Below the pieces are notes generated by a model. That model searched no databases and was not told the origin of the DNA. It worked only from the letters and a program-made list of their open reading frames with translations. DNA of 5,594 nucleotides from an uncultured Bacilli bacterium (GTDB lineage Bacteria; Bacillota_I; Bacilli_A; RF39; UBA660): contig CANQVY010000085.1 of the NCBI GenBank assembly GCA_947627405.1, forward strand, positions 1-5,594, given 5' to 3'. A program made the translations under genes and the position numbers. How positions within the stretch are numbered: position 1 is the first letter of the stretch; the number at the start of each line of letters is the position of its first letter. Shown here piece after piece: positions 1-5,289 of the stretch.

Positions 1-939
1 AATGAAGAGGTAATTGTGGCCTATGGTGGTCGTGGGGGTAGAGGAAATACTGCTTTTAAAACACAAACCAATCCAGCACCAAATTTTTCTGAAAATGGAG
101 AACCTGGTGAAGAACGACAATTAAAAGTGGAATTAAAATTGCTTGCAGATGTTGGACTAGTGGGAATGCCAAGTGTTGGAAAAAGCACGATTATTTCTTG
201 TGTATCGGCTTCTAAACCTAAAATAGGGGCTTATCACTTTACGACTCTTTCTCCTAATTTAGGCGTGGTAAAAACAAAGGATGGTCGAAGTTTTGTAATG
301 GCTGATTTGCCTGGATTAATTGAAGGAGCATCTCATGGGGAAGGTTTAGGAGATAAATTTTTAAAACATATTGAAAGGACAAAAGTAATTGCTCATGTTA
401 TTGATATGAGTGCGGAAGAGGGAAGAGATCCATATGAAGATTATATAAAAATCAATAAAGAACTTGAACAATTTAATAAAAAATTACTTTTAAAACCGAT
501 GATTATTATTGCCAATAAAATGGATATGCCTTCCGCCATTTCCAATTTAGAAAAATTTAAAAAGAAAGTAAAAGCTGAAATATTTGAAGTATCGGCAATT
601 ACAAAAGAAGGATTAGATCAAGTTCTTCTTGCCTTAGCAGATAAATTAGATCAAATACCAAATACTCCATTATATGAAGAAGAATCTTTTGAATCGCATG
701 TTTTGTATAAGTTTAAAAAAGAAGAACCATATACGATATCAAAAATAGATAACCATTGGATAATTCAAGGAGATTCGATAGAAAAATTATTTAAAATGAC
801 AAAAATGACGGATGAAGGAATAATTCGATTTACTAAGAAATTAAGACGTATGGGAATCGATGATAAACTTGAACAATTAGGAGCAAAAGATGGTGATTTG
901 GTTCGAATTTTAGATTTTGAATTTGAGTATAGAAAATAA
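1..939 (+). CDS. obg: Obg family GTPase, 5' end cut by window edge
   Basis: Essential GTP-binding protein that associates with the 50S subunit; the family acts in late ribosome assembly and stress control in the cytoplasm. The frame is open from base 1, so the GTG at 16 is an internal Val and not the start; about 115 residues are missing compared with the ~428-residue Bacillus protein. In window residue numbers: the end of the glycine-rich Obg domain (GGRGGRGN, 9-16; NPAP; ENGEPG), then the G domain with P-loop GMPSVGKS (55-62), switch I FTTLSPNLG (80-88), G3 DLPG (102-105), G4 NKMD (172-175) and G5 SAI (198-200). A C-terminal OCT-type domain follows (about 230-312). All nucleotide-binding motifs are intact. 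The TAA stop lies in the loop of the terminator hairpin. Identification is very secure; only the missing N terminus is unseen. Confidence 0.97.
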   Translation, partial: NEEVIVAYGGRGGRGNTAFKTQTNPAPNFSENGEPGEERQLKVELKLLADVGLVGMPSVGKSTIISCVSASKPKIGAYHFTTLSPNLGVVKTKDGRSFVMADLPGLIEGASHGEGLGDKFLKHIERTKVIAHVIDMSAEEGRDPYEDYIKINKELEQFNKKLLLKPMIIIANKMDMPSAISNLEKFKKKVKAEIFEVSAITKEGLDQVLLALADKLDQIPNTPLYEEESFESHVLYKFKKEEPYTISKIDNHWIIQGDSIEKLFKMTKMTDEGIIRFTKKLRRMGIDDKLEQLGAKDGDLVRILDFEFEYRK

Positions 940-955
940 TATACTCATTTTTTTT
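924..955 (+). terminator. Intrinsic terminator of obg
   Basis: The arms GAGTATA (925-931) and TATACTC (940-946) pair perfectly, and T924-A947 adds one more pair. The 8-nt loop (932-939) holds the TAA stop of obg. Eight T residues follow directly (948-955). The end of the T-tract runs into the -35 box of the next promoter, so terminator and promoter overlap by two bases. Confidence 0.85.
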
Positions 956-982
956 GACATACAATCAAAAATGTGGTAAAAT
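954..982 (+). promoter_or_regulatory. Sigma-A type promoter for the tandem paralogue operon
   Basis: A perfect TTGACA (954-959) is followed by a 17-nt spacer and TAAAAT (977-982), which matches TATAAT at 5 of 6. A TGG at 974-976 gives an extended -10. Transcription should start near 989, leaving a leader of about 20 nt that carries the AAAGGGG Shine-Dalgarno (994-1000). The near-consensus match suggests strong expression. I see no operator-like repeat beside it. Confidence 0.85.
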
Positions 983-1008
983 AAAGAACATTTAAAGGGG
1001 ATGAAATT

Positions 1009-1944
1009 ATGCATATAGAAGATAAGAAAACTCGAAATATGGATAGACAGGGAGAATTAAGTTATTTGCAATTACAATTGAAAAAGAGTATTGAATTAAA
1101 AGATGAAAGGGAACAATTTCGTCTATTAAATAAATTTATAAAACTTTCAAGTTTTTATGAATTAAACGAGATCGATCAAGTATTATATTGTCGTCTATTA
1201 AAATTTAGAGGGAATGTGAATCGAAGTATAGCTTTGCTAGAAGATATTATGAGAAAATCAGATTATAAAGCGCCTATTAACGTAAAACTACAACTTATAC
1301 AAAATTATTTATATGTAAATGATTATGATAAAGCAGAACAATTATTAAATAATTGCTTTTATGCAAATGCGGAAAATAAAGATAAAATGATGTATCAAAC
1401 CATTGTACAAGAAGGGTATAATAAACATTGGGTTGTAGCTGCTTTGGAAATAGCAAGACATAATAATTATATTTATCCATCTGTTAAAAGGAAATCATTG
1501 AGTTACTATGCTTTTCAAATCATGTATTATGATATTGAACATACAAGAAGTTATATGTATAAATATTTCTTAGAAAATCAGGGCAATCATCTCTTTGATG
1601 AAAGTTGTAGCATTGATCATTTAATCGAATTATCTAGACAACTCTTGCCTTCAGCTGTAAAATCAACAGACTCATCTGCCGTTGATTATTATTATTTTAA
1701 TTTAGGACAATATGTAGGTAGAAGTGTAGATGGGCAACCATTAACGGGAATTAGGGTCGTTACTTTGAAAAATTCTCAAGATATTATTAATATAGAACCT
1801 TACGATGTAAATGATGAAAAGAAAATTCGAATTATTAATTCGGTTTCTATTCCATCAAAAGAAGAGAGGATCCCTCATAATAAAGAAAAACGAAAAAGTC
1901 AAATTGAGAGATTTAATGCTAGATATCATAAAAATAGCGAGTAA
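1009..1944 (+). CDS. Uncharacterised TPR-like protein, paralogue A of a tandem pair
   Basis: 311 residues; I do not recognise the family. Residues 1-30 are charged. About 35-200 look all-helical, with TPR-like spacing best seen at LLKFRGNVNRSIALLEDIM (63-81) and NYLYVNDYDKAEQLL (99-113). A conserved C-terminal block (about 216-281) opens with AVKSTDS (216-222), continues through DYYYF (226-230), QPLTG (243-247) and PYDV (264-267), and is largely shared with the next gene. After a charged linker comes the tail SQIERFNARY (297-306). There is no signal peptide or membrane segment, so it is probably cytoplasmic; the helical repeats suggest protein binding, which is inference. ATG 1009 is chosen because AAAGGGG lies 8 nt upstream; the in-frame ATG at 1039 has no such site. 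It is first in a two-gene operon, 16 nt before paralogue B. The gene is certain, its function unknown. Confidence 0.9.
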   Translation: MHIEDKKTRNMDRQGELSYLQLQLKKSIELKDEREQFRLLNKFIKLSSFYELNEIDQVLYCRLLKFRGNVNRSIALLEDIMRKSDYKAPINVKLQLIQNYLYVNDYDKAEQLLNNCFYANAENKDKMMYQTIVQEGYNKHWVVAALEIARHNNYIYPSVKRKSLSYYAFQIMYYDIEHTRSYMYKYFLENQGNHLFDESCSIDHLIELSRQLLPSAVKSTDSSAVDYYYFNLGQYVGRSVDGQPLTGIRVVTLKNSQDIINIEPYDVNDEKKIRIINSVSIPSKEERIPHNKEKRKSQIERFNARYHKNSE

Positions 1945-1960
1945 GGAAGTGTAGTGTATT

Positions 1961-2833
1961 ATGAAAGATAGAAATAAAAATATAAGAAATACCGATGAAA
2001 TTATAAAAGAAGAACAGCTTATTGAAAAATTCTTTGATCGAGATGATCGTGCATTATTAAAAACATTTTCTAAATATATAAAACATATTCCGCTTTCAAA
2101 CTGGAATTATAGATATCAATGTAAATATGCTGAATTATTAAAATATAATGGAAATATAGAGACAAGTATAAAACATTATAAGAGATTATATGAAAAATCG
2201 ATGAATATTCGAGCGGCCTATGGATTAATCGATTGCTATTTATATTTGAACGAATATGATAAAGCACTTACCATTATGAATGAAGTAAAAGAAAGCGGGA
2301 AATTACAATCTACAGATAAAAAGTTTTATTTGTATCAAGCAGAACTTTATCGTCATTTTCAAAGAAAAGAAGTCATTGATTTTTCAAAAAATGCAAGATA
2401 TTATACGGCACAAATTTATTCTTACAATCAGGAGCATTTTCTTCAATATAATTCCATTTATTTTAATCCAAATATTGTAGATATGCCAAGCTTTAATTTA
2501 GATATTGAAATTCTTTCTCTAACCGAAGAAGTATTACAAGTCTTAGATAATGCAGTAAAATCTACGGATTCTGGGGTTGTCGATTATTATTATTTTGAAT
2601 ATGAACAACCAATTGGAGTTTCAGAACATGATCAACCACTTACAGGCTTAAAAGTGGTTACAATAAAAAATTCAAAACAAATCTTAAAGCTACAACCCTA
2701 TGATGTAAAAGATCCAACAAAAATCTTAGTCGTTAATAAAGTTCCAAGTAAGAAGGCAACAGCAAACAATTACGAGGAAATAAAAAGAACGAAACAAATC
2801 GAAAAATTTAACCGAAGATATAATCGAGTTTAA
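1961..2833 (+). CDS. Uncharacterised TPR-like protein, paralogue B of a tandem pair
   Basis: 290 residues, homologous to the preceding gene over its length. The N-terminal helical region is diverged but alignable: YAELLKYNGNIETSIKHY (56-73) and CYLYLNEYDKALTIMNE (92-108) match the TPR-like segments of paralogue A. The C-terminal block (about 198-262) agrees with A at roughly 37 of 64 positions counted by eye: AVKSTDS (198-204), DYYYF (208-212), QPLTG (225-229), VVT, KNS and PYDV (246-249). The tail is KQIEKFNRRY (278-287), only three residues from the end. No signal peptide or membrane segment is visible. The start ATG follows AAGGAAG (1943-1949) that overlaps the upstream stop codon, suggesting co-translation. 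The gene converges on the DUF192 gene, with stop codons overlapping. Function is unknown. Confidence 0.9.
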   Translation: MKDRNKNIRNTDEIIKEEQLIEKFFDRDDRALLKTFSKYIKHIPLSNWNYRYQCKYAELLKYNGNIETSIKHYKRLYEKSMNIRAAYGLIDCYLYLNEYDKALTIMNEVKESGKLQSTDKKFYLYQAELYRHFQRKEVIDFSKNARYYTAQIYSYNQEHFLQYNSIYFNPNIVDMPSFNLDIEILSLTEEVLQVLDNAVKSTDSGVVDYYYFEYEQPIGVSEHDQPLTGLKVVTIKNSKQILKLQPYDVKDPTKILVVNKVPSKKATANNYEEIKRTKQIEKFNRRYNRV

Positions 2834-2851
2834 TCTTCGGCTTTTAAATAA
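2812..2851. terminator. Bidirectional terminator shared by convergent genes
   Basis: CCGAAGAT (2812-2819) and ATCTTCGG (2833-2840) form a perfect 8-bp stem around a 13-nt loop. On the plus strand CTTTT follows, and a T-run lies a little further on (around 2854-2859). On the minus strand the hairpin is followed by TTAAATTTTT (2811-2802). Both stop codons lie at or next to the loop, and the left arm also encodes the last residues of paralogue B. The plus-strand T-tract is weak, so efficiency in that direction is uncertain. Confidence 0.7.
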
Positions 2852-3150
2852 GTATTTTTTCTTAAATTTTTAATTGTATTCTTAGGAAGTTCAAAAGTAT
2901 AATAAACCTTTTTTTTAGGTAAGATCATTTTGTTTTTCTTTAAATTTTTATAATAATAAAGAACTTTATAATGGCGATCGGTCATAACAATATCAATATT
3001 TTCTTTCATAAAAAATGTATGTATACTATTACAATGGGGAAGAACAATCCCTTTTTTTATATTTTTTTTTCCAATAAGGCCAATTGCTTTTTGAATGAAA
3101 GAGGAATAGACATCTATTTCTATTTTTTCTTTTTCCATATAAATATACAT
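2830..3150 (-). CDS. DUF192 family protein
   Basis: 106 residues, a usual size for the single-domain DUF192 family, whose biochemical role is not established. Family hallmarks in order: a short beta-rich start, KAIGLIGKK (21-29, the 'RxxGLM' position), the core GIVLPHCNSIHTFFM (34-48) followed by IDIVMTD (52-58), then LPKKK and a final FELPKNTIKNL (86-96), resembling the family's 'xELPxGxxxxxxi' end. No convincing signal peptide or lipobox is seen, although many family members are exported. The start at 3150 is chosen because AGGTGAT (3160-3154) sits just upstream; a longer reading from 3219 would begin upstream of its own promoter, and Met5 has no ribosome site. It diverges from the pilin-like gene across 92 bp and converges on paralogue B with overlapping stops. 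Confidence 0.85.
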   Translation of the reverse strand: MYIYMEKEKIEIDVYSSFIQKAIGLIGKKNIKKGIVLPHCNSIHTFFMKENIDIVMTDRHYKVLYYYKNLKKNKMILPKKKVYYTFELPKNTIKNLRKNTYLKAED

Positions 3151-3153
3151 TTT

Positions 3154-3160
3154 ATCACCT
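3154..3160 (-). promoter_or_regulatory. Ribosome binding site fixing the DUF192 start
   Basis: Read on the minus strand this is AGGTGAT, with the AGGTG core 5 nt before ATG 3150. It decides against the upstream ATG at 3219 and against the next in-frame ATG at 3138. Confidence 0.8.
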
Positions 3161-3169
3161 ATTAATACC

Positions 3170-3198
3170 AATATATCATATGAAAATATAATTGACAA
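3170..3198 (-). promoter_or_regulatory. Promoter of the DUF192 gene (minus strand)
   Basis: On the minus strand TTGTCA (3198-3193; 5 of 6 to consensus) is followed by exactly 17 nt and TATATT (3175-3170; 5 of 6), with an extended TGA just before the -10. The predicted start near 3163 gives a leader of only about 13 nt, almost entirely the Shine-Dalgarno region. The -35 overlaps the -35 of the opposite promoter. Confidence 0.7.
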
Positions 3199-3220
3199 AT
3201 AATATTTAAAAGTATACACT
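3192..3220 (+). promoter_or_regulatory. Promoter of the pilin-like gene and frr
   Basis: A perfect TTGACA (3192-3197) is followed by a 17-nt spacer and TACACT (3215-3220; 4 of 6). An alternative -10, TATACA at 3213-3218, has a 15-nt spacer. The predicted start near 3227 leaves a leader of about 16 nt. I found no clear second promoter in front of frr, so this one probably drives both genes. Confidence 0.65.
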
Positions 3221-3231
3221 TAATATATGGC

Positions 3232-3236
3232 AGGTG
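3232..3236 (+). promoter_or_regulatory. Ribosome binding site fixing the pilin-like start
   Basis: AGGTG lies 6 nt before ATG 3243. The GTG at 3234 that would extend the protein by three residues is part of this site, so it is not the start. Confidence 0.75.
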
Positions 3237-3242
3237 TTTAAT

Positions 3243-3449
3243 ATGAGAATAAAATTAAATAGAAAAGGCCAAGCATTAGTAGAATATGTATTAATTATAG
3301 GATTAGTTACACTTATAATTGTTGGACTAGTCGATTGGTTTGGTGGGTATTTGAAAGATTCAATTACGAAAACATCTTGCTCATTAGTTGACCAAGAATA
3401 TGTGAGTGGAAAAAAACCGGGTCAAGGAACATGTAAGGAGAAAAAGTAA
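3243..3449 (+). CDS. Flp-type (class IVb) pilin-like small protein
   Basis: 68 residues. It has a short basic leader MRIKLNRKG, then QALVEYVLIIGLVTLIIVGLV as a single hydrophobic segment (about 10-30). This matches the class III prepilin signal of Flp/Fap pilins: cleavage is expected after Gly9, and relative to Gln10 as +1 there is Glu at +5 and Tyr at +6. The mature form would be 59 residues, typical of Flp subunits that assemble in the membrane into Tad-type pili. The tail after the membrane segment is polar and has two cysteines (46 and 64), which could form a disulfide outside the cell; that is inference. No other Tad pilus gene is visible in the window. It is followed 2 nt later by frr, whose Shine-Dalgarno lies in its last codons. 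It might be a TadE-like or other single-pass membrane peptide, but the motif favours Flp. Confidence 0.8.
   Translation: MRIKLNRKGQALVEYVLIIGLVTLIIVGLVDWFGGYLKDSITKTSCSLVDQEYVSGKKPGQGTCKEKK
3435..3440 (+). promoter_or_regulatory. Ribosome binding site of frr inside the pilin-like gene
   Basis: AAGGAG encodes the Lys-Glu of the pilin-like protein's final CKEKK and stands 11 nt before ATG 3452. The spacing is a little long. Its place inside the upstream gene suggests translation of frr is coupled to that gene. Confidence 0.65.
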
Positions 3450-3451
3450 AT

Positions 3452-3997
3452 ATGAATAATGAAATTTTAAATTCTTTAAAGATACAAATGGAAAAGACAA
3501 TCGAAAATTTAGAGAAAAGATTTGCATCTGTTCGTGCAGGGAGAGCCAATCCAAATAGCTTAGATGGAGTAATGGTCAGTTACTATGGAAGTTTAACTCC
3601 TTTGAAACAATTAGCTACGATTTCAGTACCAGAAGCAAAACAAATGGTTATTAAGCCCTATGATAAAAGTTGTTTATCCGATATAGAAAAAGCTATATTT
3701 GAAGCCGATTTAGGATATACACCAAATAATGATGGGGAATCGATTCGAATTGTTATACCACCGCTTACCCAAGAGAGAAGAATAGAACTTGTAAAACAAA
3801 TAAAAAAAATTGCTGAAGAAGCAAAAGTATCGGTTCGCAACAATCGTCATGAGGCCATCGAGGAGATTGAAATGAATGAATTACCTCAAGATGAGGCCAA
3901 GGCTTTAGAAACCAAAGTACAAGAAATGGTAAATACATACAATAAAGAGATTGAAGAAAAATCCAAAGAAAAAGAACAAGAATTAATGACTGTGTAG
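3452..3997 (+). CDS. frr: Ribosome recycling factor
   Basis: 181 residues, close to the usual 185. With EF-G it splits the post-termination ribosome so that subunits can be reused; it acts in the cytoplasm and is essential in most bacteria. Family signatures are present: RAGRANP (28-34) at the start of the long helical domain I, SYYGSLTPL (43-51) and IKPYDKS (67-73) in the beta-rich domain II, PPLTQERR (103-110), and the ribosome-contacting VRNNRHEA (128-135), which keeps Arg129 and Arg132 but has His where Arg is common at 133. The C-terminal helix is rich in Lys and Glu. It is usually found behind pyrH; here it follows a pilin-like gene by 2 nt and seems to use that gene's promoter. The TAG stop lies within its own terminator hairpin. 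Confidence 0.97.
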   Translation: MNNEILNSLKIQMEKTIENLEKRFASVRAGRANPNSLDGVMVSYYGSLTPLKQLATISVPEAKQMVIKPYDKSCLSDIEKAIFEADLGYTPNNDGESIRIVIPPLTQERRIELVKQIKKIAEEAKVSVRNNRHEAIEEIEMNELPQDEAKALETKVQEMVNTYNKEIEEKSKEKEQELMTV

Positions 3998-4015
3998 TAC
4001 AAATACACAGTTTTT
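3989..4015 (+). terminator. Intrinsic terminator of frr
   Basis: CTGTGTA (3990-3996) pairs perfectly with TACACAG (4004-4010) around a 7-nt loop, and A3989-T4011 extends the stem. TTTTTATTTA follows (4011-4020). The TAG stop of frr (3995-3997) straddles the stem and loop. The T-rich end runs up to the -35 region of the next promoter. Confidence 0.85.
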
Positions 4016-4016
4016 A

Positions 4017-4045
4017 TTTACTTTTTTAAAAAAATATGATATAAT
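4017..4045 (+). promoter_or_regulatory. Promoter of the LRR-transglutaminase operon
   Basis: A perfect TATAAT (4040-4045) is preceded by an extended TGA (4037-4039). At a 17-nt spacing the -35 is TTTACT (4017-4022; 4 of 6). The predicted start is near 4052. A strong Shine-Dalgarno, AGGGGGTG (about 4060-4067), stands before ATG 4075. Confidence 0.8.
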
Positions 4046-4074
4046 AGCTACATTAAAAAAGGGGGTGTAAAGAT

Positions 4075-5289
4075 ATGAAAGAAAGAACCTTAATCAATAA
4101 TCAAGAAATTTGTAATCAATTAGATACACTTTTAATTGAAAAAGGCTATAAAACAAAAAGTGTGTTTAATACTGTACAGGGTTATACACAAGAAGAATTG
4201 GCACTACTGGAAAGTGTTATTTTAGAGTGTAGTGAATCCTTGGAAGATTTATTAAAATTACCAAATTTAAAAATTTTGAAAATTAAAAGTCAAAATCAAG
4301 AAACCGTTATTGAAAAAGATCCATTTCAAGTAAATACGATTCAAGATTTTTCGATTCTTTCTTATCTTACAAACCTAGAGGAATTAACTATAGTCAATGA
4401 TCCAAATCTTCAAGAATTAGATTTAACCAACTTAACAAAATTGAAAAAAATCAAATTATGTAATAATTTAAGCTTAACAACCGTAAAAGGATTAGATCAG
4501 TTAACAGGTTTAGAAAACATCTTGATTTATGGAAACAAAAAAGAACCAGACATTGATCCAATGCGATACTTAGAAAATACAAAATCTGCTAAAAAGAATT
4601 ATTTAGATATAACCATGTTTCATGATATGAAACAAAAAATGGCTAATTTTGAAGATGTTTATTTAAATTATACAGCAAGTTATGCTACGAACCTAGAGTT
4701 TGTAGAGAAAGTGGGTATTTATAATTATTATGTACCATTAAGATCAAGTGCGGTCATTCAATTATATAAAGAAGCAGAAAATATAGTAAATGGAATTTCT
4801 TTTAAATTGCTATTGAGTAGCAAAGACAAGATGAAAAGTTTATATAACTATACGAAAAAGAAAATTAAGTATGATTATGAAACTTTAGATCAAAGAGATA
4901 CAGATTCTCTTACCATAGCTAGTAAAGACCAACAATTAAGCTATAATCTTAGTTTTCCAAATACAAGCTATAGTGCTTTAGTCAATAAAAAAACAGTCTG
5001 TGAAGGGTATAGCAATACTTTACGTTTGCTTTATCATATGATTGGAATAGAGAGTCGAGTGATTTATTGTAGTAAACCAAGTGAATTTATTAATGGATTA
5101 AATCATGCGGCGTTAAAAGTAAAATATCATGATCAATCTTTTTATATAGATGCGGATCCAAATTGGAACAAGAATGATGTTGAGTTTTTTATGATTCCAA
5201 AAGAGGAGTTTGAAAAAACACACGTCTTATCAGCAATCGAACAAGTTAAAGGTAGTGAGTCTAATGATGTTAAAAGATATATTAAATAA
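4075..5289 (+). CDS. Leucine-rich-repeat and transglutaminase-like domain protein
   Basis: 404 residues in two parts. Residues about 50-155 carry leucine-rich repeats, for example LEDLLKLPNLKILKI (56-70), FSILSYLTNLEELTI (92-106) and LQELDLTNLTKLKKIKL (112-128), a likely protein-binding surface. Residues about 245-375 form a transglutaminase-like papain-fold domain: a helix KMKSLYNYTKKKIKYD (252-267), then VNKKTVCEGYSNTLRLLYHMIGIESRVI with nucleophile Cys309, NHAALKV with His344, and FYIDADPNW with Asp359 (Asp361 as an alternative). The Cys-His-Asp triad is complete, so peptidase or acyl-transfer activity is plausible, though the substrate is unknown. The usual Trp after His is replaced by Ala. 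No signal peptide or membrane segment is seen, so it appears cytoplasmic, unlike many transglutaminase-like proteins. The start has a strong ribosome site 8 nt upstream. The HD gene begins inside its last codons. Confidence 0.88.
   Translation: MKERTLINNQEICNQLDTLLIEKGYKTKSVFNTVQGYTQEELALLESVILECSESLEDLLKLPNLKILKIKSQNQETVIEKDPFQVNTIQDFSILSYLTNLEELTIVNDPNLQELDLTNLTKLKKIKLCNNLSLTTVKGLDQLTGLENILIYGNKKEPDIDPMRYLENTKSAKKNYLDITMFHDMKQKMANFEDVYLNYTASYATNLEFVEKVGIYNYYVPLRSSAVIQLYKEAENIVNGISFKLLLSSKDKMKSLYNYTKKKIKYDYETLDQRDTDSLTIASKDQQLSYNLSFPNTSYSALVNKKTVCEGYSNTLRLLYHMIGIESRVIYCSKPSEFINGLNHAALKVKYHDQSFYIDADPNWNKNDVEFFMIPKEEFEKTHVLSAIEQVKGSESNDVKRYIK

Noticed and set aside
16..18. GTG at 16 as the start of obg
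   Set aside because: The frame is open to base 1, and the residues there continue the glycine-rich Obg domain, so the gene begins outside the window.
1654..1870. C-terminal block of the paralogues as a MazF/PemK-like toxin domain
   Set aside because: The beta-rich look and the GxxVVTxK stretch are only vaguely reminiscent. The usual MazF starting motifs are not visible and there is no small antitoxin gene beside it.
1295..2267. Short minus-strand open frames inside the two paralogues (1295-1480 and 2070-2267)
   Set aside because: They are antisense to long homologous coding frames, have no ribosome sites, and their biased composition is expected by chance in AT-rich DNA.
2971..3165. Plus-strand 64-residue open frame antisense to DUF192
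   Set aside because: It is very rich in Phe and Ile from AT-rich runs, has no ribosome site, and lies wholly opposite a recognisable family domain.
3151..3219. Longer N-terminal reading of the DUF192 protein starting at 3219
   Set aside because: The extra 23 residues lie upstream of and across a good minus-strand promoter, and a clear AGGTGAT site stands just before the start at 3150. The family domain begins after that start.
3384..3416. Internal promoter for frr beginning with TTGACC (3388-3393)
   Set aside because: At 16-18 nt spacing the -10 position holds only a run of A residues with no TAnnnT match.
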